Origin: JBOGXA01 sp050694175
Lineage (GTDB): Bacteria; Actinomycetota; CADDZG01; WHSQ01
DNA length: 64,000 bases
NCBI GenBank assembly: GCA_050694175.1
Contig: JBOGXA010000019.1
Span: forward strand, 4,344 to 68,343
Reading direction: 5' to 3'
The position numbers and the translations under genes are program-made. A model generated the notes under the pieces. That model ran no database searches. It saw only the letters and a program-made list of their open reading frames with translations, and was not told the origin of the DNA. Below, one piece after another: positions 8,487 to 16,681 of the stretch; the first letter of the stretch is position 1; every line of letters starts with the position of its first letter.

Positions 8487-8975
8487 TTAGTCGACGGGAG
8501 ACACGGACGCCCTTAGGGCTAGCTCGACTGCTTCGGCCGGGGAGCCCGCGATCTCGATCGCCTCCACCGGGCCACTTTCTTTGCCGAGGCGCCACGTATG
8601 CAGCCCCACCACCGGGACCCCAATCTTGAGAGCGAGTGCGATCTCGGACAGAGTGCCGAACTCGCCGCCGACCGCTATGACTGCATCGACCGCGCGTACG
8701 ATCAGCGCGTTTCGCATCTCACCCAATCCCGTTGCGACGGCAACATCGACATAGTCATTCGCGTGACGCCTGTCTGACGTCGGCAGAATGCCCACGGTCG
8801 TTCCCCCTGCGGCCTTGGCTCCCCGGCACGAAGCCTCCATCACGCCTGTCATCCCGCCGCCGACGAGAACGGCCCCGCGCTCGCCGAGCAACCGGCCGAC
8901 TTCGAACGCGGCGGCGTCCGTATCCGGGTGCGGGTCGCCTGCGCCCACCACCGCGATGTACGCCGTGGCACTCAC
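8487..8975 (-). CDS. TIGR00725/LOG-like Rossmann protein
   Basis: A 162-residue protein starting at the GTG at 8975, overlapping the hemW stop (GTGA). It shows the lysine-decarboxylase-like Rossmann fold of the TIGR00725/LOG group: AVVGAGDPHPD near the start, GAVLVGGGMTGVMEASCRGA, GEMRNALIVRAVDAVIAVGGEFGTLSEIALAL. LOG enzymes release free bases from cytokinin ribotides through PGG-x-GT-x-x-E; here the equivalent is GGEFGTLSE, as usual in the TIGR00725 subgroup, whose substrate is unsettled. Translation is coupled to hemW. Confidence 0.85.
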   Translation of the reverse strand: MSATAYIAVVGAGDPHPDTDAAAFEVGRLLGERGAVLVGGGMTGVMEASCRGAKAAGGTTVGILPTSDRRHANDYVDVAVATGLGEMRNALIVRAVDAVIAVGGEFGTLSEIALALKIGVPVVGLHTWRLGKESGPVEAIEIAGSPAEAVELALRASVSPVD

Positions 8976-10162
8976 AGCAGTCGTGAACAGACGTCGTTGG
9001 CCAGTAGCGTCGCATGCGGCGCTAGCCGCAGATAACCGTCGGTCCGTACGAGCAGGCCGGCGGCGAGCAAGGATTCGATCGCGGTGGCCCGCTCCTCGAG
9101 ACAGGAAATCCCGAAGCGCGCCGCGAATGCATCGACCTCGACCCCGGAGACAAGCCGGAGCCCCAGCATCAACGCCTCGCCCGCCCGATCCGAGGGGTCG
9201 AGCACCTCGAAGCCGTCCTCGGTGCCTCCCGAGGTGGTCGCGCGGGACACGAAGTCGCGTGGCAGGCGGACGTTCCAGTAGCGACGCCCACCGATGTGTC
9301 CGTGCGCACCCGCGCCGAAGCCGAGGTAGTCGCCGGCCGACCAGTACAGGACGTTGTGTCGCGACGCGCAGCCGGGCAGAGCCCAGTTGGAGATCTCGTA
9401 GCGCGCGTACCCGGCGTTGCCTAATGTCTCCTCGGCGAGCACGTGGCGCGCTGCCTGCACGTCCGGGTCCACGTCGGCGATGCGCCCGGTGCGGACGAGC
9501 GTCGCCAACGGCGTCCTTTCCTCGACGGTGAGGGCGTAACAGGACACGTGGTCCGGCCCGCTGTCGACGATCCCTGCAAGCGAGATCGACCAATCCTCTT
9601 CGCGTTCCCACGGTGATCCATAGATGAGATCGGCGTTGAGATCGTCGACGCCGGCGCGACGGGCCGCGTCGAGGGCGGCGAGGGCTTGTTCGGCCGAGTG
9701 CCTACGCCCAAGGCCGCGCAGTACGTGCGGAGCCAGTGACTGAACGCCGACCGAAACGCGGGTGAAGCCGCTCTCGAGAAGGTCGGCGAACGCTCCCTCG
9801 TCGACTGTCTCGGGGTTGACCTCGATCGTGACCTCGGCAATGGGGCTGATATCTACCCTGTTGCGCACCGCCCTGAGAATGCGAGCAAGGGCCGCGGGCG
9901 CAAGCAGCGTCGGTGTGCCGCCCCCGAAGAACACCGACGTCGCCGCCGGAAAGTCCCAGCCGGGCGCGGCCGTTTCGATGTCCGTGATCAACGCCTCTAC
10001 ATAGGCGGTGTGGATCTCGTCCTGGCCGTCGTACGTGTTGAAGTCGCAATAGTGGCAACGATGCAAGCAGAACGGGATGTGGACGTAGACACCGAACCCG
10101 GGCTCGGCGGCCCACGTCCCGGCGCGGTCTCTCCGCTGGGAGGTGTGCGTCGCGACGGTCAC
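8972..10162 (-). CDS. hemW: radical SAM heme chaperone HemW
   Basis: A 396-residue HemN-like radical SAM protein. The 4Fe-4S motif is CLHRCHYCDF, that is CxxxCxxCxF. Phenylalanine rather than cysteine in the last position is the HemW signature and separates it from true coproporphyrinogen dehydrogenase HemN. FFGGGTPTLL and SVGVQSL follow, and the HemN_C domain is at the end. The GTG at 10162 overlaps the lepA stop by 4 nt and gives the usual length. HemW binds heme and passes it to membrane haemoproteins. lepA-hemW is a conserved pair, and coupling continues into the LOG-like gene. Confidence 0.93.
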   Translation of the reverse strand: MTVATHTSQRRDRAGTWAAEPGFGVYVHIPFCLHRCHYCDFNTYDGQDEIHTAYVEALITDIETAAPGWDFPAATSVFFGGGTPTLLAPAALARILRAVRNRVDISPIAEVTIEVNPETVDEGAFADLLESGFTRVSVGVQSLAPHVLRGLGRRHSAEQALAALDAARRAGVDDLNADLIYGSPWEREEDWSISLAGIVDSGPDHVSCYALTVEERTPLATLVRTGRIADVDPDVQAARHVLAEETLGNAGYARYEISNWALPGCASRHNVLYWSAGDYLGFGAGAHGHIGGRRYWNVRLPRDFVSRATTSGGTEDGFEVLDPSDRAGEALMLGLRLVSGVEVDAFAARFGISCLEERATAIESLLAAGLLVRTDGYLRLAPHATLLANDVCSRLL

Positions 10163-11973
10163 TTCGACGATCCGTCCGAGTCGAGGCGCAGCGCGTCGAT
10201 GAAGGCTGCCTGCGGCACCTCGACCGACCCGATCTGCTTCATGCGCCGCTTTCCCTCCTTCTGCCGTTCGAGCAGCTTTCGCTTGCGCGTCACGTCCCCT
10301 CCGTAGCATTTGGCGAGAACATCTTTGCGCTTTGCTTTGACGGTTTCGCGGGCGATCACACGCGAGCCGATGGCTGCCTGTATGGGGACGTCGTAAAGCT
10401 GCCGAGGAATCAGCTTTCGCAACCGCTCGGTCATGTTCTTGCCGTACTCGTAGGCTCTGTCTCGATGAACGATCGTAGAAAACGCGTCGACCGGTTGCTG
10501 GTTGAGAAGGACATCGACGCGCACGAGATCGGACGCGTACATGCCAACGGGCTCGTAGTCGAGCGACGCGTAGCCCTTCGTCCTGCTCTTCAGCTGATCG
10601 AAGAAGTCGAAGATGATCTCCCCCAGGGGGAGGTGGTAACGGATCTCAACCCGCTCGGGTGACAAGTAGTGCATCTCCTTGAGCTCACCGCGCCGGTCCT
10701 GGCATAGCTGCATGATCGTCCCCACGTAGTCCGACGGAGACACGACCATGACCGAAACGTAGGGTTCGAACACAGAATCGATCTGGCTTCGGTCCGGCAT
10801 CTCGGTCGGATTGTGAACCTCCTTCTTCTCGCCGGTCGTCAGTACAATCTCGTAACCGACCGACGGCGCAGTCGCGATCAACTCGAGGTCGGACTCCCGC
10901 TCGAGCCTCTCTCTCACGATCTCCATGTGCAACAGGCCGAGAAACCCGCAGCGAAAGCCGAACCCCAGAGCGGCGGACGACTCCGGCTCGTAAACGAGCG
11001 CGGCGTCGTTGAGCTTCAGTTTGTCGAGCGCGTCCCGAAGCAGCGGGAAGTCGTCGCCGTCGATCGGGTAGATGCCGGCGAACACCATCGGCTTGGGTTC
11101 CCGATAACCAGGCAATGCGGCCGCCGCAGGGGTCTCCGTCGCCGTCACGGTGTCTCCCACCTTGGCCAGTCGGACCTCCTTGATCCCCGCGATGAGATAC
11201 CCGACCTCTCCGGTCTCAAGCCGGTCGACCGGGCGTGCGTCGGGCGCCATCACTCCGATCTCGTCGGCGTCCGCATTGAGCTCAGCCGCCATGAAGCGGA
11301 TGGGTTGGCGAGTCTGAAGTGACCCGTCGATCACACGCACGTAAGCGATAACCCCTCGATACGAGTCGTAAACCGAGTCGAACACGAGCGCGCGAAGCGC
11401 TCCTCTCGGGTCCCCTCCGGGTGCCGGGATCCTCGTGACGATCGCTTCGAGCAGGTCGGGGACACCCTCACCGGTCTTGGCCGACACTCTGAAAACGTCA
11501 CCCGGTTCGCAACCAACGAGCGCCGCCAGCTCCTCGGCGTACTTGTCGGGCTGCGCAGCGGGCAAATCGATCTTGTTCAGTACAGGGATGATCTCCAGTC
11601 CCGCATCGACCGCTTGGTACAAGTTGGTGAGCGTCTGGGCCTCGATCCCTTGTGCCGCGTCGACCAGCAAGAGAACGCCGTCGCACGCGGCGAGCGATCG
11701 AGAGACCTCGTATCCGAAATCGACGTGACCGGGAGTGTCGATGAGATTGATCTCGTATGACTCTCCGTTCCTTGCGGAGTATTCCATCCGCACTGCCGCG
11801 GCCTTGATTGTGATGCCCCGTTCGCGCTCGAGGTCCATACGATCGAGGAACTGCTCACGCATGTCCCGTTCGGCCACCGTCCCCGTAAGCTGGAGGAGTC
11901 GGTCCGAGAGTGTGCTCTTGCCGTGATCGATGTGGGCGATGACGGCGACCGCCCGTTGGTGTGCCTGTTCCAT
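10159..11973 (-). CDS. lepA: elongation factor 4 (LepA)
   Basis: A 604-residue ribosome-associated GTPase that can back-translocate stalled ribosomes. The G domain holds AHIDHGKSTL (G1), RGITIKAAAV (G2), DTPGHVDFGYEVSRSLAACD (G3) and NKIDLPAA (G4). EF-G-like domains and the LepA C-terminal domain follow, with the basic KRKDVLAKCYGGDVTRKRKL stretch. The ATG at 11973 is preceded by AGGG; a TTG at 11991 would add six residues. It is divergent from rpsT across about 110 bp. Confidence 0.97.
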   Translation of the reverse strand: MEQAHQRAVAVIAHIDHGKSTLSDRLLQLTGTVAERDMREQFLDRMDLERERGITIKAAAVRMEYSARNGESYEINLIDTPGHVDFGYEVSRSLAACDGVLLLVDAAQGIEAQTLTNLYQAVDAGLEIIPVLNKIDLPAAQPDKYAEELAALVGCEPGDVFRVSAKTGEGVPDLLEAIVTRIPAPGGDPRGALRALVFDSVYDSYRGVIAYVRVIDGSLQTRQPIRFMAAELNADADEIGVMAPDARPVDRLETGEVGYLIAGIKEVRLAKVGDTVTATETPAAAALPGYREPKPMVFAGIYPIDGDDFPLLRDALDKLKLNDAALVYEPESSAALGFGFRCGFLGLLHMEIVRERLERESDLELIATAPSVGYEIVLTTGEKKEVHNPTEMPDRSQIDSVFEPYVSVMVVSPSDYVGTIMQLCQDRRGELKEMHYLSPERVEIRYHLPLGEIIFDFFDQLKSRTKGYASLDYEPVGMYASDLVRVDVLLNQQPVDAFSTIVHRDRAYEYGKNMTERLRKLIPRQLYDVPIQAAIGSRVIARETVKAKRKDVLAKCYGGDVTRKRKLLERQKEGKRRMKQIGSVEVPQAAFIDALRLDSDGSSK

Positions 11974-12083
11974 TAGCCCTGAGGGTAGCAATCCGCCGGT
12001 GCACTCTCCGTGCAGCCAGGAAGCGACCGACGAGTGCTATCCTGACCCGGTCATTCCCCGAAAGGAAAGCCTCCTAAGCGCGT

Positions 12084-12341
12084 ATGGCGAACATCAAGAG
12101 CCAGATCAAGAGGAACAGGCAGAACGAGGTCGGCCGGGCCCGTAACAAGGGCGTCCGCTCGCGCCTCAAGACACTGACGAAGCGCGTCACCGACAGCATC
12201 GAGTCGGGCGACGAGGAAGAGCGCGACAACGCGTATCGGGCGGCGGTCAAAGCCTACGACCAGGCCGCTGCCAAAGGCGTGATCCATCGCAACAAGGCCG
12301 CCAACGCGAAGTCCCGGCTCGCCAAGCGCCTCACCGACTGA
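12084..12341 (+). CDS. rpsT: 30S ribosomal protein S20
   Basis: An 85-residue S20, binding 16S rRNA early in small-subunit assembly. MANIKSQIKRNRQNEVGRAR, RSRLKTLTKRV and the helical tail HRNKAANAKSRLAKRL are typical. A GAAAGGAAAG stretch near 12059 lies upstream of the ATG, and TATCCT at 12038-12043 is a plausible -10 box. It is convergent with holA, whose stop lies inside the end of rpsT (11-nt overlap). Confidence 0.97.
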   Translation: MANIKSQIKRNRQNEVGRARNKGVRSRLKTLTKRVTDSIESGDEEERDNAYRAAVKAYDQAAAKGVIHRNKAANAKSRLAKRLTD

Positions 12342-13272
12342 CTACGCGGCCTCCTTCCACGATTCGAACGACCGCGCCCTCGAGGGCTGCGGCCGGGGGC
12401 ACGTCCCCGCCCTTCATCTCGACATCGGTCGCGGCGAGGATCTGCATTGCATCCACGAGCTCGTCTTCGTTGTACGAGCGCGCCTGCTTGGCGAGGCGTT
12501 CCGCACGCCATCCGGGCAGCCCGAGAAAATCGCCGACAACCGACGCGCCCTGATCCGCGACCCGTCGCACTCTGAGCATCCGTCGTACGTGCGCCGCCAG
12601 GGCCCCGAACAGAACGAGCGGCTCCTCCCCCTGTTCGAATAGGCGCCGCAGCGCGGTCATGGCCGGCGCCAGGCGGCGATCACCCACCGCATCCGTAAAG
12701 ACGTAGATACGCTCGTCGGCAAGTCGGGCGAACAGTCTCTTTACGTCCGCAGCCGCGACGCGCGCCCCCGGGCCGAGGGCGCTCGCCGTCTGGGCAAGCG
12801 CACCGTCGAGATCACGCAGCTCGTTTCCCACGGTGTCAATCAACGTCCACGCGGCCCGGTCGTCGACGCGCAGGTTGTGGTTGCCGGCGCGCCCCTTGAT
12901 CCAGCTCACGAGTCGACGCCCCTTGGGAGCCTCGAGCGTGACCACAGCGCCCAGCTTCTTGGCCTCTGCATCGAGCTTCGTCCGCCCCGAGGAAACCAGC
13001 ACAAGCACCGAGTGCGGCGACGGACTGTCCAGGTACCGCGCGATGGTCTCGACCTGATCCTTGACCAGGTCCCGAGCGCCGTAAACGACCACGAGCCGCC
13101 GGCCTCCGAGCAGCGACGGCGTCTCGAGAGCGGTGAGGAGATCGGCGGTCGACACCCGCGCATCGAAGATGGCTTCCGAGAGCGGATCGGCTCCGCTCTC
13201 TGCGCGCACCTTGTCGAGTGCCTCGTCGGCGAGGAACTCCTCGCCGGCGAGGACGTAGATGGGATGGCTCAC
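12331..13272 (-). CDS. holA: DNA polymerase III subunit delta (HolA)
   Basis: A 313-residue clamp-loader delta subunit, which opens the beta clamp. It begins PIYVLAGEEFLADEALDKV, followed by SLLGGRRLVVVYGARDLVKDQ, matching the DNA_pol3_delta N-domain. The C-terminal helices include LFGALAAHVRRMLRVRR and RSYNEDELVDAMQILAATDVEMK, also typical. The preferred start is the GTG at 13272, 41 nt after comEC. Its stop overlaps the convergent rpsT end. Confidence 0.93.
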   Translation of the reverse strand: MSHPIYVLAGEEFLADEALDKVRAESGADPLSEAIFDARVSTADLLTALETPSLLGGRRLVVVYGARDLVKDQVETIARYLDSPSPHSVLVLVSSGRTKLDAEAKKLGAVVTLEAPKGRRLVSWIKGRAGNHNLRVDDRAAWTLIDTVGNELRDLDGALAQTASALGPGARVAAADVKRLFARLADERIYVFTDAVGDRRLAPAMTALRRLFEQGEEPLVLFGALAAHVRRMLRVRRVADQGASVVGDFLGLPGWRAERLAKQARSYNEDELVDAMQILAATDVEMKGGDVPPAAALEGAVVRIVEGGRVVSR

Positions 13273-13313
13273 CGGTTTGCTGCGTCGGACCAACGGGTGT
13301 GCACTTCGGGATC

Positions 13314-14723
13314 CTATGCCCTCCGTACGCTGGACCCCACGACCGCGATCACGAACGCGGCCAGGACCCACCCCCACGTCCGGGGCACGTCGATCGCCGC
13401 CCACGGCTGCTCACCCAGTCGACCCCCGACGGTCGCGATCCAACCCGAGAAGAGCCCCGCGAGGCGCGCGAGCGGGATGGCCATAGTCGGCGCGACAAGG
13501 CCCACCGCTCCGGCGGACAGGGCAAACATCGTGGCAGGAGCCACCGCAGGCGCTGCGAGGAGGTTGGCGAGGGGAGCGGCCAGCGACACCTGCCCGAAAA
13601 CCAGCACGAGCAGCGGTGCAACCGCGATCTGCGCGGCCAGCGTCACCGCAAGCGGCAGCGCGAGCAGAGGAGGGAGGGTTGCCAGCGCTCGCACCAGCCG
13701 ATCCGTCCACAACACGATCCCAGCGGTGGCCGCCGCGGACAGGTGAAGCCCGACCGACAGGGCGAGGCCGGGACGAATCGCAACCACCGTCATGAGCGCG
13801 AGGCCGAGCGCGTTGAGCGGCTCGGTGCGGCGGCCATACGCAATTGCGGCGAGGCCGATTCCGCCCATGACGGCTGCGCGCAGCACCGAAGGCTCGGGAC
13901 CGACGATGAGTACATAGAAACCGAGCGCACACAGTCCTGCGGCCACGCGGGAAGCCCTTCCTAGACCACGGATGCCGCACATGACCGCGGCGAGCACGAT
14001 CGTCACATTGGTGCCCGACACCGCGACAAGGTGAGAGAGGCCGGCGCGCCGGAGATCGGATTCGAGAGCGGGAGGCATGTCACTCGTGTCTCCGATCGAC
14101 AATCCCCGCGCGAGCACGGCATTCTCGATATCAAGAGGGGAAGTCGCCGCCCTCAGGGAGCCGCGGAATCGGGCGGCCGCTCGGTTGAGAAGACCGTCGA
14201 TCGGTCCGACCTCGACCTCTTGCGGTTCAAAAGCTGCGCCGGCTCCGAGCCTGCGCCGGGCCTGGTCGAAGGACTCGTCCCCAAGGGCAATCAGCCAACC
14301 GGTGATCCGCACGCGCGCTCCCGGATCGGCTCTAGGGATGTCTCCCACAACCGTGCCGGCATCCCGGATGGTCGGTCGACCGTCACATCGAAGCTCGTCG
14401 AGCGCGACCAGTGTGCCCAGGCCGCCCGCGCTCTCGACAATGTGGCCGCGCGCGTCACAGTGTGGAATGCCGGAGGCCATATCGCCGACCACTGAACCGC
14501 CGGCAACCGCCACCGCCCCCGAGATCGTGCCGAGGCCGAACGCGGCCCCGGCGGTGGCCACCAGCCTGACCAGCGGCCTCCGGCGGGCCGCGAGGCCCGT
14601 GAGCGCGGCCGCCGATGCAATCATCCCGGCGCGCCCATCGACCCCGCCGAGTCCCGCGATCGCGCCCGCGGCGAGAGCGCCCGTTGCCAGCCACACCCGG
14701 CCCAGGGTGCGGGGGCGACTCAC
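13314..14723 (-). CDS. comEC: ComEC/Rec2-family protein without metallo-beta-lactamase domain
   Basis: A 469-residue polytopic membrane protein. The competence domain carries the signature LSHLVAVSGTNVTIVLA and AAVMGGIGLAAIAYGRR; ComEC forms the inner-membrane channel for transforming single-stranded DNA. The N-terminal OB-like DUF4131 region is present at about residues 90-200 (RVRITGWLIALGDESF). It ends soon after the membrane helices (FVIAVVGSSVRRA). Full-length ComEC is usually 700-800 residues with a C-terminal metallo-beta-lactamase-like domain, absent here. The GTG start overlaps the comEA stop by 4 nt. Confidence 0.9.
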   Translation of the reverse strand: MSRPRTLGRVWLATGALAAGAIAGLGGVDGRAGMIASAAALTGLAARRRPLVRLVATAGAAFGLGTISGAVAVAGGSVVGDMASGIPHCDARGHIVESAGGLGTLVALDELRCDGRPTIRDAGTVVGDIPRADPGARVRITGWLIALGDESFDQARRRLGAGAAFEPQEVEVGPIDGLLNRAAARFRGSLRAATSPLDIENAVLARGLSIGDTSDMPPALESDLRRAGLSHLVAVSGTNVTIVLAAVMCGIRGLGRASRVAAGLCALGFYVLIVGPEPSVLRAAVMGGIGLAAIAYGRRTEPLNALGLALMTVVAIRPGLALSVGLHLSAAATAGIVLWTDRLVRALATLPPLLALPLAVTLAAQIAVAPLLVLVFGQVSLAAPLANLLAAPAVAPATMFALSAGAVGLVAPTMAIPLARLAGLFSGWIATVGGRLGEQPWAAIDVPRTWGWVLAAFVIAVVGSSVRRA

Positions 14724-15361
14724 AGAGTCACATAGGGGCGCATGCTCTCGAGCGTCGCCGGACCTATGCCGGTTACCTCCAGCAACTGGTCGATGGACTC
14801 GAACGAGCCGATCTGGGTGCGGTACTCAACGATTGCCTGAGCTTTTACCGGACCGATTCCGGGAATCTGCTCGAGCGCCACGACGTCGGCCGAGTTGATG
14901 TCGACGGCGGCGGGCGCTCCGGGAGATGCGCCCGGGATCGGAGACGCGGCGGCCCCGGCCGTTTCACCCCGCCTAGCCACGAACACCTGAACGCCGTCGG
15001 CGAGTGGTTCCGCGAGATTCAGGGCGTCGAGATCTGCACGGCGCGTCGGGCCGCCCGCCGCGGCGATTGCATCCGCAACACGCCGGCCGTCGGCCAGCTC
15101 GTAGAGGCCGGGCTTGCGCACGGCGCCGGCGACGTGCACCGCAAGGAGTCCCGCAGTGGCCGCGTCGCCCGGGCCCGTTGTTTCTGCCGCGGGAATCGCC
15201 GGGGGCGCGATGACCGCGGTTGCGGACCGTCCGAACAGTGCAATCCCGCCGACAACTAGGGCCGCGGCGAGGCCGGCAACGACCCACACGTCCCGGCGCG
15301 TGCCGGCCAACTCGGACAGACGCTCGCGCAAATCCTTCTTGACCACGATGTCGGGAGGCAT
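14720..15361 (-). CDS. comEA: ComEA-family helix-hairpin-helix DNA-binding protein
   Basis: A 213-residue anchored DNA-binding protein from the ATG at 15361. One membrane span is near residues 25-45 (VWVVAGLAAALVVGGIALF). A SLBB domain follows (VHVAGAVRKPGLYELADGRR), and the C-terminus has two helix-hairpin-helix motifs (VDINSADVVALEQIPGIGPV and LLEVTGIGPATLESMRPY). ComEA captures double-stranded DNA for uptake. It is the first gene of the coupled comEA-comEC pair, with holA downstream. Confidence 0.93.
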   Translation of the reverse strand: MPPDIVVKKDLRERLSELAGTRRDVWVVAGLAAALVVGGIALFGRSATAVIAPPAIPAAETTGPGDAATAGLLAVHVAGAVRKPGLYELADGRRVADAIAAAGGPTRRADLDALNLAEPLADGVQVFVARRGETAGAAASPIPGASPGAPAAVDINSADVVALEQIPGIGPVKAQAIVEYRTQIGSFESIDQLLEVTGIGPATLESMRPYVTL

Positions 15362-15394
15362 ACGCGCAATGTTGCTACCGGTGGTTGACCGTGG

Positions 15395-15412
15395 GTGTGG
15401 CGCGCGCCACAC
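15395..15412. promoter_or_regulatory. 18-bp perfect palindrome between comEA and the divergent acetyltransferase
   Basis: GTGTGGCGC immediately followed by GCGCCACAC, a perfect 18-bp palindrome 34 nt upstream of the comEA start and 38 nt upstream of the acetyltransferase start. Its place in a divergent intergenic region suits an operator. No regulator is identified. Confidence 0.45.
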
Positions 15413-15438
15413 GCGGCGGTGGGGTGGGCCGCTCCCAC

Positions 15439-15444
15439 TAGGAT
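15439..15444 (+). promoter_or_regulatory. -10 box of a probable leaderless promoter
   Basis: TAGGAT lies 6 nt before the GTG start at 15451, the geometry of a leaderless transcript in high-GC Gram-positive bacteria. No good -35 is seen and no ribosome-binding site precedes the GTG. Confidence 0.5.
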
Positions 15445-15450
15445 CAGGTC

Positions 15451-16674
15451 GTGACCACGGAGATCCGGGCCTGTCGGCCCGACGAGTTCGAGCGCTGGCT
15501 CAAGGTCTGCTGGAGCACGTTCGGGATCGAACTGCGCGCCGACGACCCCGAGCGAACCGCCCGTTATCTCGAGCTGGATCGGACAGTGGGCGCGTTCGTC
15601 GACGACGAGCTTGTCGGCACTACCGCCGCGTTCTCCTTCACGCTGACCGTTCCCGGCGGATATGTGCCCGCAGCCGGCATAACCATGGTCACCGTCCTCC
15701 CAAGTCATCGTCGCCGAGGGCTGCTCACCGCGATGATGCATCGGCAGCTCGAGGACGTTCACGACCGGCGCGAGCCGCTTGCCGTCCTGTGGGCGTCCGA
15801 GGGCGATATATACGAACGCTTTGGCTACGGGATGGCGACCCTCAACGCACCTATTGACATCGAGCGCGACCGTGCGCGCTTTCGCTCCGACCAGCCACCT
15901 ACGGGAACGATTCGGATACTCGAAAAAGACACCGCGCTCAAGACCCTGCCCGAGATCTACGAGAGAGTGTGCGCGCAGATCCCCGGCATGTATGCGCGCA
16001 CGCCCGACTGGTGGGAGGCCCACCGCCTTTACGACCCGGAGCACGATCGTGACGGCGGGGGGCCCATGAACTGTGCGGTGCTGGACATCGACGGCCGCGC
16101 CGAGGCCTACGCTCTCTATAGGCTGCACAACGAATGGCGCGACACCTCCCCCACAGGCTTTCTGGAGGTGCTCGAAGCACTGGGAGCGACGCCGATCGCC
16201 ACCAGGGAGATATGGCGCTTCTTATTCGGGATCGACCTGATGACTCGCGTTAAGGCGTACCACCAGCCGGTTATGCACCCACTCCACTTCATGCTGGCGG
16301 AACCTCGCCGGCTGCGCTCTCAGGTATCGGATGGTCTATGGGTCCGCGTCATTGACGTGAAAGAGGCACTCGAGAGTCGCTCCTACGCGCTCGAAGGGTC
16401 GCTCGTCCTCGACATCCAGGACCCATTGCTGCCGACGAACCACGGGCTGTGGAGGCTCACGGTCGAGGGCAGGACGACCTCCGTCGAGCGTACCGACGAC
16501 GCCGCCGACCTGAGCGTGCCGGTTGCGCGGCTGGGCTCCGTCTATCTCGGAGGCTTCACCTTCACGCAGTGGGCCGGCGCGGGGGACGTGAGAGAGCTGC
16601 GACCCGGTGCGGCGGCGGCCGCCGACCTGCTGTTCCACACAACAACGACGCCGTGGTGCCCCGAGGTCTTTTAG
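15451..16674 (+). CDS. Eis-type GNAT N-acetyltransferase
   Basis: A 407-residue protein with the Eis layout: N-terminal GNAT, second GNAT-like fold, C-terminal SCP2-like domain. The acetyl-CoA loop reads VTVLPSHRRRGLLTAMM near residues 80-96, followed by ASEGDIYERFGYGMAT, which holds the conserved catalytic-region tyrosine. The last residues, PWCPEVF, end in phenylalanine, as in Eis enzymes where the terminal carboxylate takes part in catalysis. Mycobacterial Eis acetylates aminoglycosides, but many homologues have other amine substrates. It is convergent with leuS with a 7-nt gap. Confidence 0.88.
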   Translation: MTTEIRACRPDEFERWLKVCWSTFGIELRADDPERTARYLELDRTVGAFVDDELVGTTAAFSFTLTVPGGYVPAAGITMVTVLPSHRRRGLLTAMMHRQLEDVHDRREPLAVLWASEGDIYERFGYGMATLNAPIDIERDRARFRSDQPPTGTIRILEKDTALKTLPEIYERVCAQIPGMYARTPDWWEAHRLYDPEHDRDGGGPMNCAVLDIDGRAEAYALYRLHNEWRDTSPTGFLEVLEALGATPIATREIWRFLFGIDLMTRVKAYHQPVMHPLHFMLAEPRRLRSQVSDGLWVRVIDVKEALESRSYALEGSLVLDIQDPLLPTNHGLWRLTVEGRTTSVERTDDAADLSVPVARLGSVYLGGFTFTQWAGAGDVRELRPGAAAAADLLFHTTTTPWCPEVF

Positions 16675-16681
16675 CGGGACT

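Noticed and set aside
8487..9611. Single long minus frame suggesting a fusion of the LOG-like protein with upstream sequence
   Set aside because: The upstream part is out-of-frame hemW; the GTG at 8975 overlapping the hemW stop is the natural start.
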